Counted from the first letter of the stretch, positions 25,963 through 34,898 are shown. The stretch is DNA of 64,000 bases from Streptomyces brasiliensis (GCF_014647875.1 NZ_BMQA01000007.1:124001-188000), one strand, 5' to 3'. Notes: generated from the letters alone by a model not told the origin. A program made the numbers and translations.

Positions 25963-26897
25963 CTTCCACGACGGACACGGCCGGGCACCCGGACGTCGCC
26001 GAGATCTCCGACCTCACCGAAGGCCTCCTCCCCCCGGACCGGACCGCGGACATACGGCGTCACCTGAACGAGTGCGAGCTGTGTACGGACGTCCATGCCT
26101 CGCTGGAGGAGATCCGCGGGCTTCTGGGCTCCCTGCCGGGACCATCCCGTATGCCCGCCGACGTCGCCGAGCGCATCGATGCCGCGCTCGCGGCCGAAGC
26201 GCTGCTGAGCGCCACCGCTCCCGACTCGGTGACCACTCCGGTCCTGGTCTCCGCCTCCTCCACTGCGTCCGACGACGCCGAGCCCCATGTTTCACGTGAA
26301 ACATCGGCTCCCGGGGGCCGGCCCGCCGGGCGACCGCAGGCGGCGACCGGTCCCGGCCGCAAGGACCGGGGGCCAGGCCGGCGTCGCAGGAAGATCGTCC
26401 TGGGCGCCGTCCTCACCGCCGCCGTCCTGGGCGCAGGATCGCTGTTTCTTCAGTCGCTCGGTGAAGACAAGTCCCACTCGACTGCTCAGGGCAAGGAGAC
26501 GAGCGCCTCCGGCACCTTCTCCGGGAGTCCACTCAAGAGTGAGGTGAAAGGCCTTCTCTCCACGCGGCCGAACTCTCAGCGCGGCTCCGACAGCCAGAAG
26601 CCGCGACTGGGCATCGAGTCGGAGACCGATACCCCGAACTCGACGGAGAGCGCGAACACGCTGCTCAAGCCGTCGGTTGCGGTCCCTGACTGTGTGCGGC
26701 TGGGCATCAACAGCAATGCGGATGTCCTAGGTGCGAAGAAGGGGACGTACGACGGCAAGGAGGCGTACCTCGTCGTACTGCCGGACGTCTCCGACACCAC
26801 GCGGGTCACCGTGTATGTCGTCGACACGGCCTGCGTCGGCGGGCAGCCCGTGGCGCCCGGCAAGGTCCTGTTCAAGCAGTCCTTCGCGCGTCCCTGA
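25959..26897 (+). CDS. Membrane anti-sigma factor of the sigM operon
   Basis: 312 residues. The N-terminal anti-sigma domain has the zinc-type motif HLNECELC (H-x3-C-x2-C) with an upstream His (AGHPD), so metal or redox sensing is possible. A transmembrane helix lies at about 150-170 (IVLGAVLTAAVLGAGSLFL), followed by a Ser/Thr-rich extracytoplasmic part with two cysteines. A perfect parS site lies inside the gene (26289-26302) and encodes HVSRET. GTG 25959 overlaps the sigM stop. It most likely binds SigM. Confidence 0.88.
   Translation: MTSTTDTAGHPDVAEISDLTEGLLPPDRTADIRRHLNECELCTDVHASLEEIRGLLGSLPGPSRMPADVAERIDAALAAEALLSATAPDSVTTPVLVSASSTASDDAEPHVSRETSAPGGRPAGRPQAATGPGRKDRGPGRRRRKIVLGAVLTAAVLGAGSLFLQSLGEDKSHSTAQGKETSASGTFSGSPLKSEVKGLLSTRPNSQRGSDSQKPRLGIESETDTPNSTESANTLLKPSVAVPDCVRLGINSNADVLGAKKGTYDGKEAYLVVLPDVSDTTRVTVYVVDTACVGGQPVAPGKVLFKQSFARP
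26289..26302. promoter_or_regulatory. parS: parS site 5, inside the anti-sigma gene
   Basis: Perfect GTTTCACGTGAAAC with flanking T/A, lying within coding sequence between the anti-sigma domain and the transmembrane helix. Confidence 0.92.
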
Positions 26898-26972
26898 GCC
26901 GTCCGCGTCTCCTCTCCCGTCCAACGCTCTGGTTCCCTCCTACGGGGCATGCCCGTGTGCCCGGGCACGGCG

Positions 26973-26998
26973 GGAATGCGCGCCCCGTAGGATCCGTT
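26973..26998 (+). promoter_or_regulatory. SigR-type promoter of trxBA
   Basis: GGGAAT (26972-26977) and GTT (26996-26998) are separated by exactly 18 bases, matching the GGGAAT-N18-GTT promoter recognised by the disulfide-stress sigma factor SigR. It lies 72 bases before the trxB start. trxBA is a classical SigR target in S. coelicolor (established). Confidence 0.8.
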
Positions 26999-27069
26999 GG
27001 GTGGGGTGGGAGCTCCGAGAGGGGCTCACACCGGTCGAATGACGCAGACCAGAGACGAGGAATCCAGCC

Positions 27070-28038
27070 GTGAGCGACGTCCGTAACGTGATCATCATCG
27101 GCTCCGGGCCCGCCGGTTACACGGCGGCGCTTTACACCGCGCGCGCGTCGTTGAAGCCCCTGGTGTTCGAGGGGGCTGTCACCGCGGGCGGTGCACTCAT
27201 GAACACCACCGATGTGGAGAACTTCCCCGGCTTCCGCGACGGCATCATGGGCCCCGAGCTCATGGACAACATGCGCGCCCAGGCGGAGCGCTTCGGCGCC
27301 GAGCTCATCCCGGACGACGCCGTCTCCGTCGACCTGACCGGTGACATCAAGACCGTCACGGACACCGCAGGCACGGTCCACCGGGCGAAGGCCGTCATCG
27401 TCACGACCGGATCGCAGCACCGCAAGCTCGGCCTCCCGAACGAGGACGCTCTCTCCGGCCGCGGCGTCTCGTGGTGCGCCACCTGTGACGGATTCTTCTT
27501 CAAGGACCAGGACATCGCGGTGATCGGCGGCGGTGACACCGCGATGGAGGAGGCCACCTTCCTCTCGCGGTTCGCCAAGTCCGTGACCATCGTTCACCGC
27601 CGGGACAGCCTGCGCGCCTCCAAGGCGATGCAGGAGCGCGCCTTCGCCGACCCGAAGATCAAGTTCGTCTGGGACAGCGAGGTCGCCGAGATCCAGGGTG
27701 ACCCGAAGCTCTCCGGCCTGAAGCTCCGCAACATCAAGACGGGCGAGCTGTCCGACCTGCCCGTGACGGGTCTGTTCATCGCGATCGGCCACGACCCGCG
27801 CACCGAGCTGTTCAAGGGCCAGCTGGACCTCGACGAGGAGGGCTATCTGAAGGTCGACGCGCCCTCCACCCGGACGAACCTGACCGGTGTCTTCGGCGCC
27901 GGCGACGTGGTCGACCACACCTACCGCCAGGCGATCACCGCAGCCGGCACCGGCTGCTCCGCCGCTCTCGACGCCGAGCGCTTCCTCGCCGCACTCGCGG
28001 ACGAGGAGAAGGCCGAGCCCGAGAAGACCACCGTCTGA
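27070..28038 (+). CDS. trxB: Thioredoxin reductase
   Basis: NADPH-dependent flavoprotein that reduces thioredoxin in the cytoplasm. 322 residues: FAD-binding GxGxxG ([15 protein letters not shown]), active-site [10 protein letters not shown] (redox CxxC), NADPH-binding [12 protein letters not shown] with the HRRDSLRAS phosphate-binding region, and the C-terminal FAD motif [24 protein letters not shown] start follows GAGGAA. trxA follows after 41 bases, and the pair probably responds to disulfide stress through the SigR-like promoter. Confidence 0.98.
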   Translation: MSDVRNVIIIGSGPAGYTAALYTARASLKPLVFEGAVTAGGALMNTTDVENFPGFRDGIMGPELMDNMRAQAERFGAELIPDDAVSVDLTGDIKTVTDTAGTVHRAKAVIVTTGSQHRKLGLPNEDALSGRGVSWCATCDGFFFKDQDIAVIGGGDTAMEEATFLSRFAKSVTIVHRRDSLRASKAMQERAFADPKIKFVWDSEVAEIQGDPKLSGLKLRNIKTGELSDLPVTGLFIAIGHDPRTELFKGQLDLDEEGYLKVDAPSTRTNLTGVFGAGDVVDHTYRQAITAAGTGCSAALDAERFLAALADEEKAEPEKTTV

Positions 28039-28079
28039 CCCCCTTCCGCCCTCCGCACGAACGAGTTAAGGAGCCCGCT

Positions 28080-28412
28080 GTGGCCGGCACCCTGAAGAAT
28101 GTGACCGACGATTCCTTCGAGCAGGACGTCCTCAAGAGCGACAAGCCCGTCCTGGTGGACTTCTGGGCCGCCTGGTGCGGTCCGTGCCGCCAGATCGCCC
28201 CGTCCCTCGAGGCCATCGCCTCCGAGTACGGCGACAAGATCGAGGTCGTCAAGCTCAATATCGACGAGAACCCGGGTACGGCCGCCAAGTACGGCGTCAT
28301 GTCCATCCCGACCCTGAACGTGTACCAGGGTGGCGAGGTCGCCAAGACCATCGTCGGTGCCAAGCCCAAGGCCGCGATCGTGCGCGACCTCGAGGACTTC
28401 ATCGCCGAGTGA
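28080..28412 (+). CDS. trxA: Thioredoxin
   Basis: Small cytoplasmic disulfide reductase, 110 residues, with the canonical WCGPC active site in FWAAWCGPCRQIAPSL and the conserved cis-proline (MSIPTLNVY). GTG start at 28080 has TAAGGAG upstream. Electrons come from TrxB, encoded just before. A parS site and a perfect terminator follow the stop. Confidence 0.98.
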   Translation: MAGTLKNVTDDSFEQDVLKSDKPVLVDFWAAWCGPCRQIAPSLEAIASEYGDKIEVVKLNIDENPGTAAKYGVMSIPTLNVYQGGEVAKTIVGAKPKAAIVRDLEDFIAE

Positions 28413-28413
28413 C

Positions 28414-28427
28414 GTTTCACGTGAAAC
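28414..28427. promoter_or_regulatory. parS: parS site 6
   Basis: GTTTCACGTGAAAC two bases after the trxA stop codon, touching the start of the following terminator stem. Confidence 0.93.
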
Positions 28428-28465
28428 ACGAATGGGCCAACCCGGAAGGGTTGGCCCATTCGTGT
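28426..28465. terminator. Bidirectional terminator between trxA and the GNAT gene
   Basis: Perfect 18-bp inverted repeat (28426-28443 and 28448-28465) with a 4-base GGAA loop, between convergent genes. It shares two bases with parS 6. Confidence 0.9.
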
Positions 28466-28509
28466 AAGAGCTGAGCGCTGCGACGGGACCGCCACCGCGG
28501 CCGAGAGCG

Positions 28510-29127
28510 CTAGAGCGGCCGAAGCGCCGGTTCCTTCTGTACGGCCCCCAGCAGCCGGTCGATGGCCATCTCCACGTCTTCCTTCCAGGAGAGCGTCGTA
28601 CGCAGCTCCAGGCGAAGCCTCGGGTACGTCGGATGCGGACGTACGGTCTTGAAGCCCACCGCGAGGAGATGATCAGCCGGCAGCACGCAGGCGGGCTCCT
28701 TCCAGCGGGCATCCCCGAAGGCTTCGATCGCCTTGAAGCCGCGCCGCAGGAGATCCTTGGCCACGGTCTGCACCATCACCCGGCCCAGCCCCTGCCCCTG
28801 GTAGCCCGGCATGATGAACGCCGTCATCAGCTGCACGGCGTCGGGCGAGACGGGGCTCGTCGGAAATGCCGTCGAGCGGGGGACGTACGCGGGCGGAGCG
28901 TAGAGCACGAAGCCCACCGGCACGTCGTCGACGTAGACCACCCGGCCGCACGATCCCCAGTCCAGCAGGACGGCGGAGATCCAGGCCTCCTTCTCCAGCG
29001 CTGCCGTGCCCGCTCTTACCGCTGCCTCGCCGCTGACTGGGTCCAGCTCCCAGAAGACGCACGAGCGACAACGCTTGGGAAGGTCCTGAAGGTTGTCCAG
29101 CGTGAGCGGTACGAGCCGACGGCCCAT
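28510..29127 (-). CDS. GNAT-family N-acetyltransferase
   Basis: 205 residues. The GNAT acetyl-CoA loop is visible as MTAFIMPGYQGQGLGRVMVQTV (Q/RxxGxG/A form QGQGLG). The N-terminus carries a CRSC pair (LPKRCRSCVFWEL). The substrate is unknown. Start 29127 (MGRRLVPLTL) follows GAGGAA; the frame continues far upstream without homology. In mycobacteria cwlM occupies a comparable place between trx and par genes; here this GNAT gene does. Confidence 0.9.
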   Translation of the reverse strand: MGRRLVPLTLDNLQDLPKRCRSCVFWELDPVSGEAAVRAGTAALEKEAWISAVLLDWGSCGRVVYVDDVPVGFVLYAPPAYVPRSTAFPTSPVSPDAVQLMTAFIMPGYQGQGLGRVMVQTVAKDLLRRGFKAIEAFGDARWKEPACVLPADHLLAVGFKTVRPHPTYPRLRLELRTTLSWKEDVEMAIDRLLGAVQKEPALRPL

Positions 29128-29273
29128 GAAGGCTGTTCCTCGCTTCCCTCGCCCGCGGCGTCGCGAGCGGCTGTCAGAGCGTTCCGTTCCCTCAGCAGAC
29201 CTCCGACGAACCCGCCGACGACCCCCAGGCCCAGGCCCGCACTCACCAGTCCGGTGCGGCTCATCGTTCGCAT
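29016..29273 (-). CDS. Possible small membrane protein overlapping the GNAT start
   Basis: ATG 29273, with GGGAGG eight bases upstream, opens an 85-codon frame starting MRTMSRTGLVSAGLGLGVVGGFVGGLLRER, a plausible single transmembrane helix. The first 48 codons end in G or C at third positions as expected for coding; the last 37 overlap the GNAT gene in another frame and look like a shadow. Either a true overlapping gene or one that has lost its stop. Confidence 0.4.
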   Translation of the reverse strand: MRTMSRTGLVSAGLGLGVVGGFVGGLLRERNALTAARDAAGEGSEEQPSWAVGSYRSRWTTFRTFPSVVARASSGSWTQSAARQR

Positions 29274-29445
29274 GGCCCCCGCCTCCCACTCCGAGGTGCT
29301 GCCCGGTGGATGCGCCATACCCGAGTCGCATCGTATCGACGATGTGATTCCACCGATACCGCCTGAAAGCAAAGAGCGGACCGTGTTCCGGTACACACCG
29401 GACACGATCCGCTCCACCGCCCGACAGGAGACGTTCACACGAGGC
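29274..29445. other. Gap between GNAT/small ORF and parB
   Basis: Part of the roughly 320-bp stretch between parB and the GNAT gene. It contains an inverted repeat CATCGT-ATCG-ACGATG at 29329-29344, likely regulatory for the downstream minus-strand gene. No further gene is seen. GGTACACACCGGAC near 29390 has no obvious meaning. Confidence 0.4.
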
Positions 29446-30555
29446 TCAGTCCTCGGCTTCGTCGGCTTCCTCAGCGTCGCCATCGTGCAGGCCCTTCTGC
29501 AGGACCGGCCCCTCACCCGGGGCAAGAGTGCCCAGGATCCGCTCGAGGTCCTCCATGGAGGCGAACTCGACGGTGATCTTGCCCTTCTTCTGACCGAGAT
29601 CGACCTTCACCCGCGTCTCGAAGCGGTCCGACAGGCGCGTCGCCAGGTCGGTGAGCGCCGGGGAGACACGGCCTCCGGCACGCGGTCCCTTGGCCCGCTG
29701 GGCCGCCTGGGGCCGCGAACCCATCAGGGTCACGATCTCCTCGACGGCCCGCACCGACAGGCCCTCGGCCACGATCCGGTGGGCCAGACGGTCCTGCTCC
29801 TCCGAGTCCTCCACGGACAGCAGCGCCCGGGCGTGCCCGGCGGACAGCACACCGGCTGCGACCCGGCGCTGAACGGCCGGCGAGAGCTTCAGCAGACGCA
29901 GCGTGTTGGACACCTGCGGGCGGGAGCGCCCGATACGGTCGGCCAGCTGGTCGTGCGTGCAGTTGAAGTCCTTGAGCAACTGGTCGTAGGCGGCCGCCTC
30001 TTCCAGCGGGTTCAGCTGCGCGCGGTGCAGGTTCTCCAGGAGCGCGTCCAGGAGGAGCTTCTCGTCGTCCGTTGCCCGCACAATCGCCGGGATGGCCTCC
30101 AGCCCCGCCTCACGACAGGCCCGCCAGCGCCGCTCGCCCATGATGAGCTCGTAGCGGGCGGGACCCAGTTGCCGTACGACGACGGGTTGGAGGAGACCGA
30201 CCTCCTGGATGGAGGTGACCAGTTCCTGCAGCGCGTCCTCGTCGAAGACCTCACGCGGCTGCCGCGGGTTGGGCGAGATGGCATCGAGCGGGATCTCGGC
30301 GAAGTGGGCGCCCATGGGCGACGCGGGAGCCTCCGTGAGGCCACTCGCCGAAGGCTCCTCGGTTTCATATGAAACGGGCGGCAGTATGGCCACCTTCGCC
30401 GCGGCCACGCCCCGGTCGGTCGTGAGGACCGGAACCGCCGCGGGGGGTGCGGGAGTCGCGCCGCCCACCGCGGCCGAGGCCGGGTTCTTCTCGGTCGGGG
30501 CCGCTGGGATCAGCGCGCCTAGACCACGGCCAAGCCCCCTCCGTCGCTCACTCAC
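29446..30555 (-). CDS. parB: Chromosome-partitioning protein ParB
   Basis: CTP-dependent DNA clamp that loads at parS sites and spreads to form the segregation complex. 369 residues: N-terminal ParA-interacting tail ([17 protein letters not shown]), CTPase/ParB-Srx domain with [18 protein letters not shown] and [11 protein letters not shown], the helix-turn-helix (TQ-type [22 protein letters not shown]), and the C-terminal dimerisation domain. GTG start overlaps the parA stop (GTGA), so the two are translationally coupled. A parS-like palindrome lies in its own N-terminal coding part. Confidence 0.98.
   Translation of the reverse strand: MSERRRGLGRGLGALIPAAPTEKNPASAAVGGATPAPPAAVPVLTTDRGVAAAKVAILPPVSYETEEPSASGLTEAPASPMGAHFAEIPLDAISPNPRQPREVFDEDALQELVTSIQEVGLLQPVVVRQLGPARYELIMGERRWRACREAGLEAIPAIVRATDDEKLLLDALLENLHRAQLNPLEEAAAYDQLLKDFNCTHDQLADRIGRSRPQVSNTLRLLKLSPAVQRRVAAGVLSAGHARALLSVEDSEEQDRLAHRIVAEGLSVRAVEEIVTLMGSRPQAAQRAKGPRAGGRVSPALTDLATRLSDRFETRVKVDLGQKKGKITVEFASMEDLERILGTLAPGEGPVLQKGLHDGDAEEADEAED
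30362..30375. promoter_or_regulatory. Variant parS-like palindrome inside parB
   Basis: GTTTCATATGAAAC is a perfect 14-bp palindrome differing from parS only in the two central bases (CG to TA). It encodes VSYETE within ParB. It may be a weak or decayed parS; binding is not shown. Confidence 0.5.
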
Positions 30556-31799
30556 TGGATCCCCTCCACCATGTTCGGGTTGCTCTGTGCGCCGATGTGG
30601 GCCTGCGTCGGGTCATAACTGACTCCGACACCCTTCAGCGCGATTTCCCGTGCCGCCTCAAGATAGGAGAGGGCACCGCTCGATCCTGGATCGTAAGTCA
30701 GAACCGTCTGGCCATAGCTCGGTGCCTCGGAAATACGGACCGAACGGGGAATGCTCGTCCGCAGCACCTCGTCGCCGAAGTGGTTGCGCACCTCTTCCGC
30801 GACCTGGGAGGCGAGACGCGTCCGGCCGTCGTACATGGTGAGCAGGATGGTCGACACGTGCAGGGCTGGGTTGAGGTGCCCACGTACGAGGTCGACGTTG
30901 CGCAGCAGCTGCCCAAGGCCCTCCAGCGCGTAGTACTCGCACTGGATCGGGATGAGCACCTCGGCGCCGGCGACCAGCGCGTTGACGGTCAGCAGGCCGA
31001 GCGACGGCGGGCAGTCGATGAGAACGTAGTCCAAGGGCTGCTCATACGACTGGATCGCCCGCTGCAGTCGGCTCTCGCGCGCCACCAGGGACACCAACTC
31101 GATCTCCGCACCGGCGAGATCGATCGTGGCGGGGGCACAGAAGAGGCCTTCGACGTCCGGGACCGGCTGTACGACCTCGGCGAGAGGCTTGCTCTCGATC
31201 AACACGTCGTAGATGGAGGGGACTTCGGCGTGATGGTCGATGCCCAGAGCGGTGGACGCATTGCCCTGCGGGTCGAGGTCGATCACCAGGACACGGCCAC
31301 CGTGCAGAGCCAGCGAAGCGGCAAGATTGACGGTCGTCGTCGTCTTGCCCACGCCGCCCTTCTGGTTGGCGACCACGATCACTCGGGTCTGCTCTGGTCG
31401 TGGCAGGCCCTCTCCGGCACGACCCAGAGCCTCCACCGCCAGTTGGGCAGCACGACCGATGGGAGTGTCGTCCATCGGAGGCGGTGTTTCACGTGAAACA
31501 TCCGCCCCCATCGACTCGGTACGGGGACCGGGGACCGGATCGGTCATCGGTCCCGCGATGTTGGCGTCGGACCGCAAGGATTCACTCTCCTCGACTTCAG
31601 GCTCGCAATGAACAGAGCCTCCCATGTCTTCGGGGTCGTGAACCAGTGAGGCCTGGCGTTCTGTGGAGAAATCCACCTCTGTGGACAACTCCGCAGCCCC
31701 TCCGAGTGAACCGAGAGGCTTTCGATCGCGCGGTTCGGCGGCAGCGCGACCCCGACTGATGATCCCGTGGAGCAGTGAGCGACGTTTCACGTGAAACAC
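30552..31799 (-). CDS. parA: Chromosome-partitioning ATPase ParA
   Basis: Deviant Walker-type ATPase (MinD/ParA) that positions origins; in Streptomyces it organises ParB complexes in sporulating hyphae. The ATPase core has [21 protein letters not shown] (deviant Walker A), [13 protein letters not shown], and [12 protein letters not shown] long N-terminal extension of about 135 residues precedes the core. The start is uncertain: GTG 31799 lies on a parS site and lacks a ribosome binding site; ATGs at 31625 and 31547 are alternatives. Two parS sites and a DnaA box lie within the extension. Confidence 0.96.
   Translation of the reverse strand: MFHVKRRSLLHGIISRGRAAAEPRDRKPLGSLGGAAELSTEVDFSTERQASLVHDPEDMGGSVHCEPEVEESESLRSDANIAGPMTDPVPGPRTESMGADVSRETPPPMDDTPIGRAAQLAVEALGRAGEGLPRPEQTRVIVVANQKGGVGKTTTTVNLAASLALHGGRVLVIDLDPQGNASTALGIDHHAEVPSIYDVLIESKPLAEVVQPVPDVEGLFCAPATIDLAGAEIELVSLVARESRLQRAIQSYEQPLDYVLIDCPPSLGLLTVNALVAGAEVLIPIQCEYYALEGLGQLLRNVDLVRGHLNPALHVSTILLTMYDGRTRLASQVAEEVRNHFGDEVLRTSIPRSVRISEAPSYGQTVLTYDPGSSGALSYLEAAREIALKGVGVSYDPTQAHIGAQSNPNMVEGIQ
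31486..31499. promoter_or_regulatory. parS: parS site 7, inside parA
   Basis: Perfect GTTTCACGTGAAAC with flanking T/A in the region encoding the N-terminal extension of ParA (residues DVSRETP). Confidence 0.93.
31680..31688 (-). promoter_or_regulatory. DnaA box in the parA 5' region
   Basis: TGTGGACAA on the plus strand is TTGTCCACA on the minus strand, the preferred Streptomyces DnaA box. A looser TGTGGAGAA lies at 31662-31670. If ParA starts at an internal ATG these lie in its leader. Confidence 0.55.
31784..31797. promoter_or_regulatory. parS: parS site 8, at the parA 5' end
   Basis: Perfect GTTTCACGTGAAAC overlapping the most upstream possible ParA start codon, between rsmG and parA. 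ParB binding here could affect parAB expression (inference). Confidence 0.93.
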
Positions 31800-31890
31800 G
31801 ATGCACAGCGGTCGCTGTACGATCTCCGCGACACTCCGGGTTGCGTAGGTTTGGCAGCTTGTGTGGAGTACGTGTCGTCGTCAGGACGGA

Positions 31891-32607
31891 TCAGCGTCGC
31901 CGACGTGCTCGTCCAGCACGTGCGGCCTTCGCTCGCTTCGCCGCGAAACGCACACCGCCCGGGGACTCGCCGACCTCCACGCGCACCACGGTGGACTGCG
32001 GGTCCACGACTCCCTCACCCACGTGGAGGATGGACGTCGACACCGCCCCGAGCTTGCTCAGGGCGGTGGCCGCTGCCTTCAGTTCCTCCTCGGCCGTGTC
32101 GCCCTTCAGAGCGAGCATCTCGCCGTAGGGGCGCAGCAGGGGAATGCCCCACGTGGCCAGGCGGTCCAGGGGGGCCACCGCCCGCGCGGTCACCACATGC
32201 ACCGGCTGCAGCTTGCCCATGACCTCCTCGGCACGGCCACGGACGACGGTCACATGATCCAGGCCCAGTAGCTCCACGACCTCGGTGAGGAAATTCGTGC
32301 GCCGCAACAGGGGTTCGAGCAGCGTGATCTTCAGGTCCTCCCGGACGAGCGCCAGAGGGATACCCGGCAGCCCTGCGCCCGAACCGACGTCGCAGACCGT
32401 CACCCCCTCGGGGACGACCTCGGAGAGCACCGCGCAGTTCAACAGGTGTCGCTCCCACAAGCGGGGAACCTCCCGCGGCCCGATCAGGCCACGCTGCACG
32501 CCCGCCTCGGAGAGCAACTCCGCGTAGCGCACCGCGTCCGCGAAGCGATCACCGAAAACCTCACGCGCCTGTTCAGGCGCAGAGGGGAGCTCCTCTGCCT
32601 CGGTCAC
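31891..32607 (-). CDS. rsmG: 16S rRNA (guanine527-N7)-methyltransferase RsmG (GidB)
   Basis: Methylates G527 (E. coli numbering) of 16S rRNA using SAM; loss gives low-level streptomycin resistance and altered antibiotic production in Streptomyces (known). 238 residues: LWERHLLNCAVLSEV and SAM motif VCDVGSGAGLPGIPLALVREDLKITLLEP, then VVTARAVAPLDRLATWG. GTG 32607 follows GAAGGA. It belongs to the minus-strand series rpmH to parB. A terminator-like hairpin separates it from jag. Confidence 0.97.
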   Translation of the reverse strand: MTEAEELPSAPEQAREVFGDRFADAVRYAELLSEAGVQRGLIGPREVPRLWERHLLNCAVLSEVVPEGVTVCDVGSGAGLPGIPLALVREDLKITLLEPLLRRTNFLTEVVELLGLDHVTVVRGRAEEVMGKLQPVHVVTARAVAPLDRLATWGIPLLRPYGEMLALKGDTAEEELKAAATALSKLGAVSTSILHVGEGVVDPQSTVVRVEVGESPGGVRFAAKRAKAARAGRARRRR

Positions 32608-32677
32608 GGGGACCGTCCTTCCCTACAGCGCCGACGCACCGAGCGCCGACCACCAGAACTACCAGGCTGACAAAGTT

Positions 32678-32705
32678 CGGCCCCGTCTGCAGGCAGACGG
32701 GGCCG
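32678..32705 (-). terminator. Terminator between jag and rsmG
   Basis: Perfect 13-bp GC-rich inverted repeat (32678-32690, 32693-32705) with a 2-base loop, just past the jag stop codon. Confidence 0.75.
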
Positions 32706-32723
32706 GTGGAACGTAGGTGCCGA

Positions 32724-33236
32724 TCAGGCGGGAAGGACGACGACGAACCGCTGCGGCTCCTCGCCCTCCGACTCGCTGCGCAGCCCCGCGGCCTTGACCG
32801 CGTCGTGCACGACCTTGCGCTCGAACGGGGTCATCGGCTTCAGCTTCACGGGCTCACCGGAGCTCTTCACCTCGGCGGCGGCCTTGGCGCCCAGCTCGGA
32901 CAGCTCGGCGCGCTTCTTGGCCCGGTAGCCCGCGATGTCCAGCATCAGCCGGCTGCGGTCCCCGGTCTCCCGGTGCACGGCCAGGCGCGTCAGCTCCTGC
33001 AGCGCCTCCAGCACCTCGCCGTCACGGCCGACCAGCTTCTGCAGGTCACGGCTGCCGGCGTCGCTGATGATCGACACGGAGGCGCGGTCGGCCTCGACGT
33101 CCATGTCGATGTCGCCGTCAAGGTCGGCGATGTCCAGCAGACCCTCGAGGTAGTCCGCCGCGATCTCGCCCTCCTGCTCCAGGCGGGTCAGGGTGTCTGC
33201 ACCCTCGGCAGCGGCGGAGGTGGTGCCTTCCGTCAC
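32724..33236 (-). CDS. jag: Jag/KhpB-like KH-R3H RNA-binding protein
   Basis: 170 residues: an acidic N-terminus, a KH domain (DRASVSIISDAGSRDLQKLVGRDGEVLEALQELTRLAVHRETG) and a C-terminal R3H domain (VKLKPMTPFERKVVHDAVKAAGLRSESEGEEPQR, with R-x3-H-like FERKVVHD). Such proteins bind RNA and are linked to cell-envelope homeostasis. It follows yidC by 15 bases, the common arrangement. AAGGAG precedes the GTG start. Confidence 0.95.
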   Translation of the reverse strand: MTEGTTSAAAEGADTLTRLEQEGEIAADYLEGLLDIADLDGDIDMDVEADRASVSIISDAGSRDLQKLVGRDGEVLEALQELTRLAVHRETGDRSRLMLDIAGYRAKKRAELSELGAKAAAEVKSSGEPVKLKPMTPFERKVVHDAVKAAGLRSESEGEEPQRFVVVLPA

Positions 33237-33251
33237 GGGATGGACTCCTTC

Positions 33252-34541
33252 TTACTTCTTGGACGGGGACTTGGGCCGCTGCGGGCCCTTACGCTGACCG
33301 GATTGCGCCTTGCTCCGGCCGGCAGAGCCGGGCTTCGCGGGCTGCTTCGCCGCGGGCTTGCGGTCCTGCGGTTCAGTCTCCTCCGGCTTGGCGTCCTGCG
33401 GCTCGTCGGACTTCTCCAGCGACGTGGCCGGCGCGGCGTCGGCGGTCTGCCGTGCACCGCCCGATTGGCGCTGGGCCTTGGTCTGGCGCTTGGGCTGCTG
33501 ACGCCGGGCGGTGGTGCCCGTGCCGTCCTCGGCCTGGGCGACGGCCTGGGCCTCGCTCTGGATCACGGTGCCGTCGGTCTGCGCGGCGAGACCCGTCTTG
33601 GTCAGGCCGTTGACGAACTTGCGCTCGAACTCGTTGCGGTCACGGCCCTTGGCGACGATCGCCTTGACGATGGCCTTCTCACGCCGGTTGCGGGTCTTGC
33701 CATGGTGCGTGACGTGCTTGGTGAGACGCTCCAGGTACGCGGCCTGGGCCTTGGAACCCGGGGTGGGGTTGTTGTGGATCACGTACATCTGCTGGCCCAT
33801 GGTCCACACGTTGGTGGTCAGCCAGTAGACGAGGACACCGACCGGGAAGTTGATGCCGAAGACCGCGAACATGACCGGGAAGACGTACATCAGCATCTTC
33901 TGCTGCTGCATGAACGGCGTCTTCACCGTGGTGTCGACGTTCTTCGTCATCAGCTGGCGCTGCGTGTAGAACTGCGACGCCGACATGAGGATGATCATGA
34001 TCGCCGTGACCACGCGGACGTCGGTCAGAGAGGCACCGAGCGAGGCGACCTTGTCAGCGCTGTCCGTGAACTTCGCGGCCAGCGGAGCGCCGAAGATGTG
34101 CGCCTGACGGGCGCTGGCCAGCAGCTGATCGTCGATGACGCCGATCGTCTTGCCGGTCGCAATGCCGTTGAGCACGTGGTACAGAGCGAAGAAGAACGGG
34201 GACTGCGCCAGGATGGGAAGGCACGAGGAGAGCGGGTTGGTACCCGACTCCTTGTACAGCTTCATCATCTCTTCGGACTGGCGCTGCTTGTCGTTCTTGT
34301 AGCGCTCCTGGATCTTCTTCATCTCGGGCTGCAGTGTCTGCATGGCCCGGGTCGCCTTGATCTGCTTCACGAAGAGCGGGATCAGGCAGATACGGATCAG
34401 AATCACCAGGGACACGATGGACAGGCCCCAGGCCCAGCCCGTGTCGGGACCGAAGATCTGCCCGTACACCGAGTGGAACTGGACGATGACCCAGGAAACG
34501 GGTGTCGTGATGAAGCTGAAGAGGCTGGCAATCGTGTCCAC
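33252..34541 (-). CDS. yidC: Membrane protein insertase YidC
   Basis: Inserts membrane proteins alone or with Sec. 429 residues with five hydrophobic segments; [24 protein letters not shown] opens the insertase core, and [34 protein letters not shown] contains the conserved hydrophilic-groove Arg and the cytoplasmic hairpin. The C-terminal 130 residues are a Lys/Gln/Pro-rich basic tail (ending [14 protein letters not shown]), typical for ribosome contact in high-GC Gram-positives. GTG start with GGAGCA. Confidence 0.97.
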   Translation of the reverse strand: MDTIASLFSFITTPVSWVIVQFHSVYGQIFGPDTGWAWGLSIVSLVILIRICLIPLFVKQIKATRAMQTLQPEMKKIQERYKNDKQRQSEEMMKLYKESGTNPLSSCLPILAQSPFFFALYHVLNGIATGKTIGVIDDQLLASARQAHIFGAPLAAKFTDSADKVASLGASLTDVRVVTAIMIILMSASQFYTQRQLMTKNVDTTVKTPFMQQQKMLMYVFPVMFAVFGINFPVGVLVYWLTTNVWTMGQQMYVIHNNPTPGSKAQAAYLERLTKHVTHHGKTRNRREKAIVKAIVAKGRDRNEFERKFVNGLTKTGLAAQTDGTVIQSEAQAVAQAEDGTGTTARRQQPKRQTKAQRQSGGARQTADAAPATSLEKSDEPQDAKPEETEPQDRKPAAKQPAKPGSAGRSKAQSGQRKGPQRPKSPSKK

Positions 34542-34544
34542 TAA

Positions 34545-34898
34545 TCATGCTCCTTGGGCATGGGACGAGGTCTCTGCGGCCGGGCTCGACGACATGGTCC
34601 CGTCAATGGCCGGTTCGACGGCGGAGGGCCCGCCCTTGCGCGCACGCCAGGCGTTACGCAGCATTTCGTGCCACCGCGGACGCTTGCGCGGCGGAACATG
34701 GTCCACACCACCCAGCGACCACGGATTGCACCGCAGGATGCGCCAGGCGGTGAGTGCCGTCCCCTTGACCGCACCGTGGCGGTCGATGGCCGTGTAGCCG
34801 TAATGGGAGCACGACGGGTAGTACTTGCACACCGGTCCGAGCAGCGGACTGATCGTCCACTGGTACAGCTTGATCAGTGCCAGCAGTGGGTACTTCAT
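34545..34898 (-). CDS. yidD: Membrane protein insertion efficiency factor YidD
   Basis: 117 residues with the YidD core [63 protein letters not shown], including the conserved CKYYPSCS and RCNP segments. It has an amphipathic membrane-association helix at the N-terminus and a longer than usual C-terminal tail. Its ATG overlaps the rnpA stop by four bases, indicating coupling. Confidence 0.96.
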   Translation of the reverse strand: MKYPLLALIKLYQWTISPLLGPVCKYYPSCSHYGYTAIDRHGAVKGTALTAWRILRCNPWSLGGVDHVPPRKRPRWHEMLRNAWRARKGGPSAVEPAIDGTMSSSPAAETSSHAQGA

